Shown here: positions 53,701 to 63,123 of the stretch, in pieces | Position numbering within the stretch: the first letter of the stretch is position 1 | Layout: every line of letters starts with the position of its first letter | Assembly: GCA_038380795.1 (NCBI GenBank) | Contig: CM076259.1 | Span: forward strand, 60,035,938-60,099,937 | DNA length: 64,000 nt | Direction of reading: 5' to 3' | Source: Pyrocephalus nanus | Lineage: Eukaryota; Chordata; Aves; Passeriformes; Tyrannidae | Program-made: the position numbers and the translations under genes | Notes under the pieces: model-generated | Database searches by the model: none | What the model was told of the DNA's origin: nothing | What the model saw: the letters and a program-made list of their open reading frames with translations, nothing else

Positions 53701-56700
53701 AAAAGACATACATCTTTCTTTAAATATTTAATCTTATCACAAGCATTTTCCCCATTTTACAGCATGAACATTAAGTGTTTCAAGACAGCTTCAACCACAT
53801 ACCAAGGGAAAAAGAGAAGCATTTTCTATGAGACAAACCTAATCACACTACAGAACTTGTCTCCTTTAAGAGGATTTGAACATGAGCTGTCAACATTTAT
53901 TTTCATTGGATTTCTCCCAGAAATCTGCCATGCAGCTCAAGTGAGCAGAGGGATGTGGTGCTTTATCTCTGCTCTTCCCTGTTAGTTACATTTGGTCATC
54001 CCTGTTATAACACTCACAGCACACGGCAAATAGGCAGTGAACTCTAATCCCAAGAGCTTCCCATTGACAAAGACCCCTGTGCTTGGCACGTCTCCATAGT
54101 TTTGGGATAAGGTGCTTTCCTTCACACACAAGAAGGAAAGGCTCACAAGAGAAGAGTGAGTTATATATTAAGTAGTTATGCTCAAAACACCCCCAAGCTT
54201 GTCATAAAAATTGGGTTTTTTTCAAATATAAGGGAAGACCCTAAATCCTAGAACAAAGGAGTCTTCAAAGTGCTCCAGTACTTATGCTGATTAAGGACAT
54301 ATTCAGACATGCTCTCGCAACGTGATTTGAGACATGAATGCCTCCCACTTTCATTCCTGTGAGTTACCACTCCCTCCACCAAGCCACTGTAATGGACGGC
54401 ATGAAGGCATTCAGCACGATTCGTTGCCAAGATCGACAGATTTCCCCCAAACCACCCTTTCCAGTTGACACAGGCAGTAACTAATAGCTGGCAAGAGCTC
54501 AAGTCACAAGTCCAAGTGGACCCGCAGGAGCACATCTGAAGGCACCTGTGGTGGCTCTGCTTATTTTCTTCAACTCTTTTTCCTCACTCATGCAGAAGAG
54601 GTACCTATTCTGAGAGCACAAGGAGTGACTTTTTTCTTCCATCTAAGGACTTAGAGGGCAGTGAGCTCTAGAAGTTCGAATCCGCAGGTCACCAGCCTTG
54701 GTCTGTGGTAGACTGGGTTCCTCCCCAGGTGCTCTGTGTGACAAGGCTGGGTTAAGCCCACCAGTGGGCCATAGCGGGACTTACTGGGCCAAGTCAACTC
54801 CAGCTGACCTTGCAAGGATCAAGTAGACCAAAGAGGCCTAGACCAAAGTTACCCACCCACTCCACTGTGCCAACCCCAGTGCAACTCCAGAACTCATCAG
54901 GTACTGCAGCTCCAGTACAAAGAGGTCTGTGCACCTCCTAGCTTTGGCTAGATTGACTCATGGAGGAAGGGAAATTCAACTGGACCTTATGTGGAGGCAG
55001 ATGCCTACAATGGAAACATTATGGTCTTGAGGTAAAAGTTTATGGCAGACTTTGTAAACGTCACTATCTAAAGGACAGCCATAAAGTACTCCAGAGAGGT
55101 TAAAAATCAAAAAAGAGAGGAATTTAATTTTTTTATAGAGAGAACTCTTATTCAGGAAGGCTAAATTAAGGAAGACTGCTTCTGAATATAGGTGTGGCAA
55201 TGAAGAAGGTAGAACCTATACTGACTGAATCTCTCCACATAAAAGGTCATGTGTTAAAACACAATGAGCTGACTCAGGTTTGAACCCTTCGAAGATGGCA
55301 TGCCCTCCTCCTTCCCTAACAAAATGGGGTTCTTAAAATGCTACCTACAAACAGGACTGAAGCAGGAAAACTGGCCCAGCGCTTATGTCCTGCAACTAGC
55401 TTGTCAGAGCTTGAATACAAACAGCTTCATCAGTCCCCACAAAGGCTTTACAAACCTAAGCAACTTGTTGTAAAAGAGAGTTAAACCAGGATGTGATGGT
55501 CTAGCACAGCAGATTTCATGAAGCCAGAAGGCAGCCCCATTTCAGAGCAGCTGCAGTTTCCAACCATAGACACTTCTATAATCCAAACTGGAAGTCTGTC
55601 AGTATAAATTGTAAAGATAGCACCAGAAAACTGGTTTTCAGGCTGAGTATATTAGAAAAGTGAGACATGCAGGTAAAGGTTACCCTAAGCTTCCAGAGGC
55701 ATGGAAAGGCATAATATATTTAAGTGAATAGATTTTTTATTTCAATAAGTGAGTACACTAGCCAGAGCCACATATTCTTTTTATAGACCACTGTACTCTA
55801 TCTTGCTCACATAAACATCGGAGTAAAGTAGCTCTTAGCAAGCAGTGAAGAAAACAGAGCTTGCCAATGTCTAACAGAAAAGAGACCAGTTTCTACAGCA
55901 GTTTACACAATGAATTTCTGAGTCAAGAGTTACACAAGTTTAACTTAGTAGGAACAGCACTGTGATCAAAATGCCTCAATAATCTGAGCTGGTCTTAATT
56001 GCATATGCACAATCAACAGCAAAGGGGATATGGATAGCCCAAAGGGCTATCCCAAAGAGACCCAACAGAGAGTTGATAAAATCTTGATTTAACTGTCCCA
56101 CATCTGATTTTATCATGTTAGCTGAGATAGTTTTATTGCTAATCCACCCCTGCAGATCAGAGTAAACTTTACTGTATCTATGTTTACCTTGATCTACCAA
56201 CACATTACTTCTACTTTGCTTCACCTTCTCTAATTTACCAGGTGCTAAGAAATTATTTTTCATATTACATATTTAACTACTATGAATGCAACACCAGGAA
56301 GGATTCCAAGCTACTCTAGAATTATCATTATTCAACTAGAGAACCACAAATTAATTAAAAGTGCTTAACAGTACTGGACTTCATTCGTTAAGCACATGCT
56401 CAGCCTGTGAGATATATTGTAAGGAAATACAGCAGACAATCCCTATCTGAACAAACTAACCCAAACAGATTTAAAAAAGTGTGGGAGGAGGGGGAGAATT
56501 TACAAGCAACACACAAGATCATGAAAATCTTCCAATGTTGTATTAGAACCTAAGCAACAGCACATTTAATGATTTGCTTTAACACTAGAGCAGCCTTGCC
56601 ACATTCTTACTAATAACCTTTGCTCAAGAAGAGTTGGTGAGAAACAGATGGGCTAGCAGACCCAGATCTCACTTGGGAAGAGGAGAAGACAGCAATATCT

Positions 56701-59700
56701 CATTCTGACACATTAAGGAAATGCACTGCAGATAACTCCCTTTAAGCTCATGTTAAAGAAAAAATATGCTGAAAACAGCACATTTCTCAACACTTGAAAA
56801 GGACAGGACAAATCAAAACACGAAAAGTTGATGTCAGACTTCACAACCATCTGTCTGCAAAACACAGGGAAACCCTAAGATCCCATGGAACTTCATCTCT
56901 ATTGCTGTTTGCTTAATTAGATTGCTTGGCTCAGCAGGTTCAACGGGGAAACAGCATTCCAGCCCAGCATACTTCATCCACAAGATACTCCTTACTATCT
57001 CTTCTCCTTCCGCTGCGTGAGTAAGGCTGCACTTTAAACACAGGCTCTTTCTAACAGATTTTAAGCAGGATACACAACTGAGCAACACAGCAGCTAATTA
57101 AGAAGAAAAATCTCAACTCTGTAAGTAATTATTTACAACGACTGAAAGAACAAACAAGACAGGATACAGCATGGAAACACACATGTTAAATCACTGCAAC
57201 CTAATTAGAAACAAACTACTAATGACCTAAAAAGATTCATTCTTAGCTCTGACTGGAGCTTCTAAAAGAAGAAGATTTTTTCCTGTCACGATAAGCCAAG
57301 ACTGCTTAATAGCTCAGACTCCCTCTGGCGTCCTTTTTTTGTGTACAATGCAATATTTACTGTGAGTCAACAACAGACCTTCAGTACTAAACTGATGCTT
57401 TGCTGGCGACCCAATTAAAGCCTCACAAAAGTTCCAGATGGCTTTCTCTCTGCCTGCCTGCCCCTACCCCCCCCTTTTTTTTTAATTAAAAAAAGAAGGA
57501 TGCTCATACAGCTTCCTTGCTGTACAAAGAGTAACAAAAGCCACCCAGGTAGTCATTCTATACGCATCCGTCACGCCTAAATAAGATGCCCACAGAAGGC
57601 TTGAAGTACCAAAATAAGGCACAGCACTACTCCATCTAGTGGTCTTCGCTGAGACAGTCCTATTCCCATTTAGCCTTTTTTGGTTGGTGGTTGTGACCAC
57701 AAGACTTTATTTCCTTTGATTTTACTGCTCTGCAGCGAGCAAAGGCTCTCAGCAATGTTGTATCACAGCCAAATTATATTAATCTATAAAAAAGCAACAG
57801 TATCTACCGTGAGATTCTTTAGAAACTCAGCAAAACCATCTCAGGCAGAGCATCACCCTAATAATTAACTGTAGATAAAGGCTGCTGTAACTCACAGCAC
57901 CCACTCCCCACACAAACAGTATCTTAATCACGATTGTACACTCCATTCACACTTCTCTAATGTTTCAGTAAACAGTAGAGCACATACTGACATATACACC
58001 TTAACATCATGCTTAAGCCTTAGCATCAACCACTAGACAGGAACTCTCCTGAACACCTCCCAGAACAGAAAAGTGTATCAAAAGTTGAAGATGTGTAGCA
58101 AAGACTCACTCAAAGACTGTACATAAGTATTGATCTTTTTCCTTGGAGCTATTGGTAGAAAATTAGATGTAGGTCCCTGATAACACAACGGTAATATGCA
58201 GACTGAAAGCAAATAAAAACCAAGCCCTCAAGTATCTTTTGAATAAAAGGAAACCCTGGAATGAAAACAGATCACAACCATTTATTTTTTTTTGTTTACT
58301 ATGGCATTTTAAACATGAGAGAAAATAATTTGTTTATATATCAACAAAAGCATATTTAAAAAACATGAAATTATGGATTATCTTCGTTTGCTAAAAAAGA
58401 TGCCATTTGGTAGAAATTATGGAAAAAGTGGTGAGAGAATAAAAAAAATATTCTACTATACATTCCACTCATTTCTCTTTTTTAACAAAAGCACTCTGTA
58501 AAAATGTATTGATGGAAGTCAAGTACATGGCAAGAATGTGTTAGCATTGCTTTCTGACATGAACACAAGCTGGATTCATCAGTAGGACTGAAACAGACAA
58601 CTAGGTTTATTTTCACTAAAAAAAAACCCAAAAAACCAGATTCCCAGTACTTTGCCCTAGCTCATCACCACTGATCTTGAAATTAAATTTGTATCACAAC
58701 CTACTCTGTATACAGGACTTTTGCTCAGAGAAACAAAAACCATGCACTGATCACTCACAAGACTATATTCTAAATCATGAACGGAAGTGAGGAAAGTCTA
58801 CAGCCTCTTTCAGATGATGGAAAAGGGCAGATTTGAAATTGTTCAACTCTGAAGAAAAAAAAAAATCTGTGAGATAAGGTCTACGGAAGTACAATAGGAA
58901 TTTTTAAACACTTCAGTCCTGCTCAACAGAAAAAAGTTGTAGGCTTTCACATCACAGAATGAGAAATTACGAGAAATACTGCATATAGGAGAACTTTACC
59001 TTGCACCCTACATACAATGTAAATGAGACTACCTGAGACAACCGTCATTCATTGATGCTGTTCCCTTTCAGTAGAAAAGCATCAAGCAATGCAGAAAGTC
59101 CTTAAAAAATAGGACAACTCCCTGTTGCAGTCTACTGCGACAACTAAAGCTGTGGAAATCTGCACACAGCAGGATATATTACAATCAGTCTGTACAACAG
59201 TTCCAGATTTTATAACTATTAGAAAAACACCACATAAACACACATTTCTGACTTAAAATGTGATCAGTGATTAGGCTAAGAGGAATGAGATATTCACCTA
59301 ACCTGGGGTACCAAATCAAACATCTGGGAAAGCTACTTGTTCTCAGCTAATATTTTGCCATCTATTATAACATTACAAACTATTACAGTCTCTGCAGCTC
59401 ACACTCTCCTGGCTAAGACCAGGAGATTCTGACACAGATTTCTACTGCAGGAATTTTGCAGGGTCAGTGGAACAGCAGCAGCAGCAAGTATGTGCTGTTA
59501 CTGCCCTTCATCTGTCATCTAATGATCACACAGGGAAAATCCAGTAAAACAAATTCATAGGCCACAAGTCTTACCTTTTTCTTTCTTCTCTCCATCTAGC
59601 AATCTCTTCTGGACTATCTAATTTTATTCTTTTAGCACCCGGTGCGTGTGCCTGAGGAAAAAGTATTCAATAGGTGTTTAAAAGGGGAAGGAAAGAACCA

Positions 59701-62700
59701 GGAGAAGGGGAACAAAAAAAAGCATCATTATGTTAGCTATAGCAGTATCACACTGTTTTCACTTCCAAAAGTGGTGAGACTGCACACAGCGATGACAAAA
59801 TTAGTCCATTAAAAAAAAAACACGTAGTTTTCAACATATTTTCATCCACTTGCCTTAAAACACATCCTACTCAGAGCTGATATATTTTCTTTCCAGATGA
59901 ATGAAAAGAAACCATTGAAGAATGAGAAAAGGGACTATGGTAAAGATGGCAAAGACTCATGTTTTGGGCCCAGAGGGATACCTACGTTTTTCCAGTGTAT
60001 CTGAACTATCTTCTCATGTGCACTGAAATTGCAACCTTCTTCTGTGCACTGCAAGATAAGAGGGTGAACTTAAAACACATCAAATCCCACAGATTATGAA
60101 CAAGCATTTGAGCACATTTTAAACAAACTCAGAGACAGATACCTGTACAGTTTGTTATATAGAATGTTTAAGCTACTCAGGTTCCAGACAAAGGCAATTA
60201 TAAAAAAAATAACAGTAACAAGGGATAATATGCTTTTAAATGTCATCTGATTTTAGAAGAACTAGTGTAGCCAATGTATCTCATAACTGGAGATAATGTG
60301 AAGTTACCTAAGAGAAAAATTTGCAAGACTCTCCAATTTCAAATTTTGATACTTCTTTGTGATAAGGGAGTGAATTTTTAAAATGTTTTCCACACAAAAA
60401 TTGTACCTGCTATCCGGATGTCAGTGAATTAATTCTTATCACCCAGCAATACTTCAGAAGAAAAACATTTTTAAAAAGACTTCAGTAATAAAACCAAAAC
60501 TACAACTAAAACCTCCCTGACACACAGCATTCAGAAAAAAAAAAGTCCTCCACTACTACTTTACACAGCTCTGGAATCTCTTTGCTAAGTCCCCCATTCA
60601 AAGAGTGACTACAGCTAACTACTTATCAGGCAGAAAGTTTAAAATCAAAGTGTGAATGAAAGAAGCCAAATCTTCAACCTGTTTATGCTGTGAAATATGT
60701 TCATCATACTTCTCCTGGTTTTGATAGCCACGGTCACAGGTATCACAATAATGAGAGAAAACTGGCTCTTTTTTCTTTTTGGTCTGGGGGAAAAAAAAAG
60801 AAAGAAATAATCTCAAGATTGTAGTTACAAGATACTCCTATTTTTTTGTGAAGCGCTATCATGAATATTTTTGAATATTTTTTTATATATTAAGTTTTAA
60901 AGATAAGCTAACATAACATGAAAGTTAAGCTCAAATCATTTATCTTCTAAACAAAGTGTGCTGCACTTGTCCCTTTCCACTACCACCTTTCAGTCAAGTA
61001 CTTCTGCAAATGCACCAGACTGGCACAGACTTACTGAGGGCTGTGAGGCAAACTAGGCTACAGCTCTGAGTCTCTTCCCTATCAAGACAGACTATGACTG
61101 TCCCCACATGACAAGTACCAGATCAGAGGGTAGCCCAGATTCTTCCTTCTCCCACTATACACATCAGTGTCATCTGGTTGTCTGGTCTTTACAATATTGC
61201 AGAGCACTAACGCAATTTAGGCACTCATGCAACACCACAGTAAGGGCATTTCTAACATAAAGCTGTGTTAGAATTTGCTTGAAATGTATCTTTAGAGAAG
61301 CTCAAGATTTACAGACTATTATGTAAGGGCTGGCACGTTAGACAAGAGTATGGGGCAAGACCCACAACACTGCCATCATCACAGAATGACAGAATGGTTT
61401 GGGTTGGAAGGGATCTTCAAAGATCGTCTGGTTCCAACCCCCCTGATACAGGCAGGGGCAATCTTCCACCAGATCAGGCTGCTCAAAGCCCCATCCAGCT
61501 TGGCCTCAAACACTTCCAGGGATAAGGCATCCACAATTTCTCTGCACAATCTGTGCCAGCCTCCCATTCCCTTCATAGTAAAAAATGTCTTCCTTACGTC
61601 AAATCTAGAACTACTCTGTTTCAATTTAAAACCATTACTCCTTGCTCTACCACTACAGGCCCTACTACAAACTCTGTCCCCATCTTTCCTGTAAATCCCT
61701 TAAACTACTGAAAGGCTGCTATAAGGTCTGCCTGGACCCTTCTCTTCTCCAGGCTGAACAATCCCAACTCTCCACTTGTCTTCACAGCAGAGGTGTTCCA
61801 GCCCTATGATCATTTTTGTGGTGCTCCCCTGGACCTGCTCCAACAGGTCCACTTCTCTCTTGTGTCCGTACCTTTGTCTTCTTATTCTCTTCTGGACGTT
61901 TGCCAAACGCATGTACTTGCTTGCCTTGCCACTTCTGGGAGAAATTACCATTTCCACCTTTGGAACAGGAAGGAAAAAAAAAAAAAAAAAGAGCCATTTA
62001 TACATACAGCTGGTAAAACATCCCTCTCCCCCCCTACTACCTCGGTGGGCCCACTGAAGGGTCTAGGGAATACAGAAGAGAGAGGGAAGAGACGAGAGAC
62101 CAGCATGCTTGGAGAGAGGGTCCTCCACCCCCCAAAGGTTCAGGACAGCCCCAGGGCTCCTGCCTTCGTGGGATGGGAAGGAGCCCATAGGCCCAAGAGA
62201 CAACTTCTCCCACGTCCCTCACCTGCATGCGGGCCCTGCGGTCGCACTCCAAAGGCCGGTGGGTGCCAGGCAGCGGGGGATGTGTAGTTATTAGGGGGCA
62301 GGTAGCTCTCGGGCTGTGAGTAGCTCTCGGCAGGCGGGTACCGCTCAGGCTGTGGGTAGTTCTGAGCAGGCGGGTAGCTCTCGGCGGGCTGGCAGTAGCC
62401 CTCAGGCTGCGAGTACCCTTCGGGCTTTGGGTAATTCCCAGCCTGCGAGAAGCTCTTGGCAGGCTGGGAGTAGCTGTCGGCGGGAGGGCAGCTCTCGGCA
62501 GGCTGCGAATAGCTGCTGGCAGGAGGATAGCTCTCGGGCTGAGAGTAGCTCTCGGCGGGCTCCGAGTAGTTCTTGGGCTGCGTGTAGGAGTCGGCGGGCT
62601 GCGAGTAGCTGTCGGCGGCCGTGTAGGTGCCGGGCGGGAAGCTGTCGGGAGGCGGGTATCGCCCGGGCGGCGGGAAGAGCCCGGGGGCAGCCCAGAAGCC

Positions 62701-62796
62701 CGGGTCCCAGGAGGGCGGCGGGCAGAAGAATGGTGGGGGCATCCCTGGCGGAGGGAGCCCGGGCGGGGGCGGCGGGTACCAGGCGAAGGGGTTCAT
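41399..62796 (-). CDS. NUFIP1: NUFIP1, complete coding region in ten exons (653 aa)
   Basis: Nuclear FMR1-interacting protein 1, a nuclear and nucleolar assembly factor for box C/D snoRNPs that works with ZNHIT3 and SNU13. Ten exons join in frame with GT-AG junctions: 62223-62796, 61872-61957, 60679-60783, 59986-60048, 59575-59651, 52646-52738, 48827-49089, 45901-46029, 44763-44995 and 41399-41737, giving 1,962 nt with stop. Domains: Pro/Tyr-rich repeat (residues 1-191), basic linker (192-226), two C2H2-type fingers (C233/C236/H249/H253 and C256/C261/H273/H278), SNU13-binding NUFIP1 motif (about 285-310), basic and acidic linker (310-530), ZNHIT3-binding segment (about 535-569), extra tail (570-653). 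Identity rests on close agreement, from memory, with human NUFIP1 in the fingers, SNU13 segment and C-terminal helix. Human NUFIP1 has 495 residues; this one is longer at both ends. Divergent neighbour GPALPP1 matches human synteny. Exon joins are inferred from sequence, without transcript support. Confidence 0.95.
41738..44762 (-). other. NUFIP1 intron 9 (3.0 kb)
   Basis: Unique sequence. A 21-bp imperfect tandem duplication (TTCTCATATC..GGACTA) lies at 42457-42498. No CR1 fragment or coding exon is recognised. Confidence 0.7.
44763..44995 (-). CDS. NUFIP1: NUFIP1 exon 9 (residues 464-541)
   Basis: A 233-bp exon between TTTAAG and GTAATA, phase 1 to phase 0. It begins E-I-P-V-K-T, resembling human E-T-P-I-K-T, is otherwise divergent and rich in Asn, Pro and Arg, and ends with R-R-P-T-L-L-E-M, the start of the conserved ZNHIT3-binding segment. 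Confidence 0.92.
44996..45900 (-). other. NUFIP1 intron 8 (905 bp)
   Basis: Unique sequence with the weak donor GTTCGT and a normal acceptor. No repeat or RNA gene is recognised. Confidence 0.7.
45901..46029 (-). CDS. NUFIP1: NUFIP1 exon 8 (acidic linker, residues 421-463)
   Basis: A 129-bp exon, phase 1 to phase 1, acceptor TTCCTGCAG. It encodes E-S-D-K-D-E followed by V-P-K-Q-V-T and [13 protein letters not shown], matching the acidic Ser/Glu linker of human NUFIP1. The donor GTTCGT is weak (T at +3, C at +4). If not used, translation ends two codons later at a TAG. Confidence 0.9.
46030..48826 (-). other. NUFIP1 intron 7 (2.8 kb)
   Basis: Very AT-rich. It contains an A-run at about 46449-46459 and a C-run then A-run at about 48372-48386. 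Nothing else is recognised. Confidence 0.65.
48827..49089 (-). CDS. NUFIP1: NUFIP1 exon 7 (residues 333-420)
   Basis: A 263-bp exon with acceptor TTCTCCAG and donor GTAAGA, phase 2 to phase 1. It starts with K-M-K-G-M, as human NUFIP1 does, continues with a basic Arg/Gln/Trp-rich stretch (probably nuclear targeting), then a divergent Glu/Lys-rich part and D-P-L-G-L-L near the end, again conserved with human. Confidence 0.92.
49090..52645 (-). other. NUFIP1 intron 6 (3.6 kb)
   Basis: AT-rich unique sequence. Small ORFs inside have no protein character, and no transposon or structured RNA is recognised. Confidence 0.65.
52646..52738 (-). CDS. NUFIP1: NUFIP1 exon 6 (SNU13-binding motif, second part)
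   Basis: A 93-bp exon between TTCTAG and GTAAGT, phase 2 to phase 2. It continues the motif with [11 protein letters not shown] and a Lys/Glu/Gln-rich helix (to about residue 332), agreeing with human [13 protein letters not shown]304-P-T-L matches a minimal LC3-interaction core by chance; it lies within the SNU13-binding helix and is probably not a free LIR. Confidence 0.95.
52739..59574 (-). other. NUFIP1 intron 5 (6.8 kb)
   Basis: The longest intron. It holds mononucleotide runs (A near 53166-53181 and 58853-58863; C then T near 57468-57482) and otherwise unique AT-rich sequence. I see no recognisable CR1 fragment or coding exon. A lone B-box-like GTTCGAATCC at 54674-54683 was rejected as a tRNA. 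Confidence 0.65.
59575..59651 (-). CDS. NUFIP1: NUFIP1 exon 5 (SNU13-binding motif, first part)
   Basis: A 77-bp exon between CCTCAG and GTAAGA, phase 0 to phase 2. It encodes [25 protein letters not shown] (residues 277-301), beginning the conserved NUFIP1/Rsa1 segment that contacts the snoRNP protein SNU13 (15.5K). Trp296 and the surrounding Arg and Glu residues, typical of the family, are all present. Confidence 0.96.
59652..59985 (-). other. NUFIP1 intron 4 (334 bp)
   Basis: Unique sequence with an A-run near 59812-59820. Nothing else is recognised. Confidence 0.75.
59986..60048 (-). CDS. NUFIP1: NUFIP1 exon 4 (residues 256-276, second finger)
   Basis: A 63-bp exon, phase 0 on both sides, between TTGCAG and GTAGGT. 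It encodes Cys256 and Cys261 and, after the [11 protein letters not shown] core, His273. The last ligand, His278, lies in the next exon. The segment aligns residue for residue with the second finger of human NUFIP1. Confidence 0.95.
60049..60678 (-). other. NUFIP1 intron 3 (630 bp)
   Basis: Unique AT-rich sequence with the unusual donor GTTGAAG and a normal acceptor. No repeat or RNA gene is recognised. Confidence 0.75.
60679..60783 (-). CDS. NUFIP1: NUFIP1 exon 3 (residues 221-255, first zinc finger)
   Basis: The acceptor is TTTTTTTTTCCCCCAG. The exon encodes T-K-K-K-K-E-P-V-F followed by a C2H2 finger with Cys233, Cys236, His249 and His253, closely matching the human NUFIP1 finger. It is 105 bp long, phase 0 at both ends. 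The donor is GTTGAAG, with an unusual T at +3. It is accepted because the next exon continues the protein exactly where human NUFIP1 does. Reading through gives a short alternative tail ending in a stop at about 60619. Confidence 0.95.
60784..61871 (-). other. NUFIP1 intron 2 (1,088 bp)
   Basis: Almost half of the intron is the CR1 fragment at 61379-61864. The rest (60784-61378) is AT-rich unique sequence with no recognised feature except the acceptor tract. Confidence 0.8.
61379..61864 (-). mobile_element. CR1 LINE fragment, 5' truncated, in NUFIP1 intron 2
   Basis: Read on the plus strand it starts AGAATGGTTTGGGTTGGAAG and continues through the familiar reverse complement of the CR1 3' region (TCCAACCCCCCTG, CTCAAAGCCCCATCCAG, CTTCTCTTCTCCAGGCTGAA, CTGCTCCAACAGGTCCA). 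The element's sense strand is therefore minus, its 3' end at 61379, its truncated 5' end near 61864, the same orientation as NUFIP1. No ORF is preserved. Confidence 0.93.
61872..61957 (-). CDS. NUFIP1: NUFIP1 exon 2 (residues 192-220)
   Basis: The acceptor follows a pyrimidine tract and TTCCAAAG. The exon completes the split Gly codon and encodes a basic linker with F-S-Q-K-W-Q-G-K and a Lys-rich end, corresponding to the basic stretch ahead of the first zinc finger in human NUFIP1. Length is 86 bp, phase 1 to phase 0. The donor is GTACGG, weaker than consensus, and a CR1 fragment begins only a few bases beyond it (see findings). Confidence 0.85.
61958..62222 (-). other. NUFIP1 intron 1 (265 bp)
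   Basis: Short intron with donor GTGAGG and acceptor preceded by a long T-run (an A-run at about 61974-61990 on the plus strand). Nothing else is recognised. Confidence 0.8.
62223..62796 (-). CDS. NUFIP1: NUFIP1 exon 1 (start codon, residues 1-191 plus 1 nt)
   Basis: The ATG at 62796-62794 has A at -3 and is followed by a Pro-rich stretch (residues 8-56) like that of other NUFIP1 proteins. Residues 58-174 form a repeat built on S-Y-S-Q-P and S-Y-P-P units with an aromatic residue every 6-7 positions. The exon ends after GCA G at a strong donor (GTGAGG), phase 1. GC content is very high and the exon lies inside the CpG island, so other frames are also open; these are shadows of the repeat. 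The human exon is shorter and carries a different Phe-containing Pro-rich repeat (from memory). Confidence 0.92.
62278..62625 (-). repeat. Coding tandem repeat in NUFIP1 exon 1
   Basis: Units of 18 or 21 bp encode variants of A-E-S-Y-S-Q-P or E-S-Y-P-P. On the plus strand this appears as recurring TAGCTCTCGGCGGGCTG-like blocks. Tyr (17 times), Phe116 or Cys103 occupies one position per unit across residues 58-171. Length differences between alleles or species are likely for such an array. Confidence 0.85.
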
Positions 62797-63038
62797 GCTG
62801 GGCCCGGAGCGGCCGCTCGGATGCGGCCCCGGCCCCGCCCTCCGCTCCCGCCACCACGTGGGGCCGCTCCGGCGGCCGCTGCTGAACGCGTCACGTCCGG
62901 GGGTGAGGAAGGAAAGTCCTGCTGGATAGGCGGGAGTTGCATCATCCGAATGCGCCGGAGGGGGCGGGGACCAGGGAATAGGGACGCGGAGCGGGCCGGG
63001 GGCGAAGGGCCGGGCAGTACCCCGGCGCCGGCTGTGCC
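62797..63038. promoter_or_regulatory. Probable bidirectional NUFIP1/GPALPP1 promoter
   Basis: Only 242 bp separate the two divergent start codons. The interval is GC- and CpG-rich without a TATA box. It holds a palindromic E-box CCACGTGG at 62854-62861 (core CACGTG 62855-62860), a related GTCACGTC at 62890-62897, GC boxes at 62833-62840 (CCCCGCCC) and 62960-62969 (GGGGGCGGGG). Transcription starts cannot be placed from sequence alone. Confidence 0.8.
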
Positions 63039-63123
63039 ATGGCCCGACAGCTCATCGGCCCCGCGCTGCCGCCCGGCTTCCCGCGCCGCGCCGAGGCAGA
63101 CCCGGGCGAGGACTTCAGCCAGG
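63039..63123 (+). CDS. GPALPP1: GPALPP1 exon 1 (partial gene, residues 1-28 plus 1 nt)
   Basis: The start codon lies in a strong context (GCCATGG). The reading M-A-R-Q-L-I-G-P-A-L-P-P-G-F contains the G-P-A-L-P-P motif that names the family, at the same place as in human GPALPP1 (KIAA1704, C-terminal DUF3752). The protein has no settled biochemical function. The exon ends at GGTGAGG, donor GT at 63124-63125, phase 1. No further exon is seen before 64000. Divergent orientation to NUFIP1 agrees with human 13q14. Confidence 0.93.

Noticed and set aside
54600..54830. tRNA-like B box GTTCGAATCC at 54674-54683
   Set aside because: The bases around the loop do not form a T stem and no A box or acceptor stem is found upstream, so neither a tRNA nor a clear tRNA-derived SINE is supported.
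61382..61694. ORFs on both strands in NUFIP1 intron 2
   Set aside because: They lie in the 3' untranslated part of the CR1 fragment and are not coding.
41738..62222. Intronic box C/D snoRNAs, attractive given NUFIP1's role
   Set aside because: Isolated C-box-like and D-box-like words exist, but I found no pair with suitable spacing and terminal stem.
62402..62857. Second minus-strand frame through NUFIP1 exon 1 (151 codons)
   Set aside because: Same repeat effect in an alternative frame; it does not join exon 2 with NUFIP1 homology.
62316..62885. 189-codon plus-strand ORF antisense to NUFIP1 exon 1, running into the shared promoter
   Set aside because: It is the Ser/Arg/Ala shadow of a GC-rich tandem repeat whose units are multiples of three bases, so other frames stay open too. 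NUFIP1 homology and splicing explain the locus.
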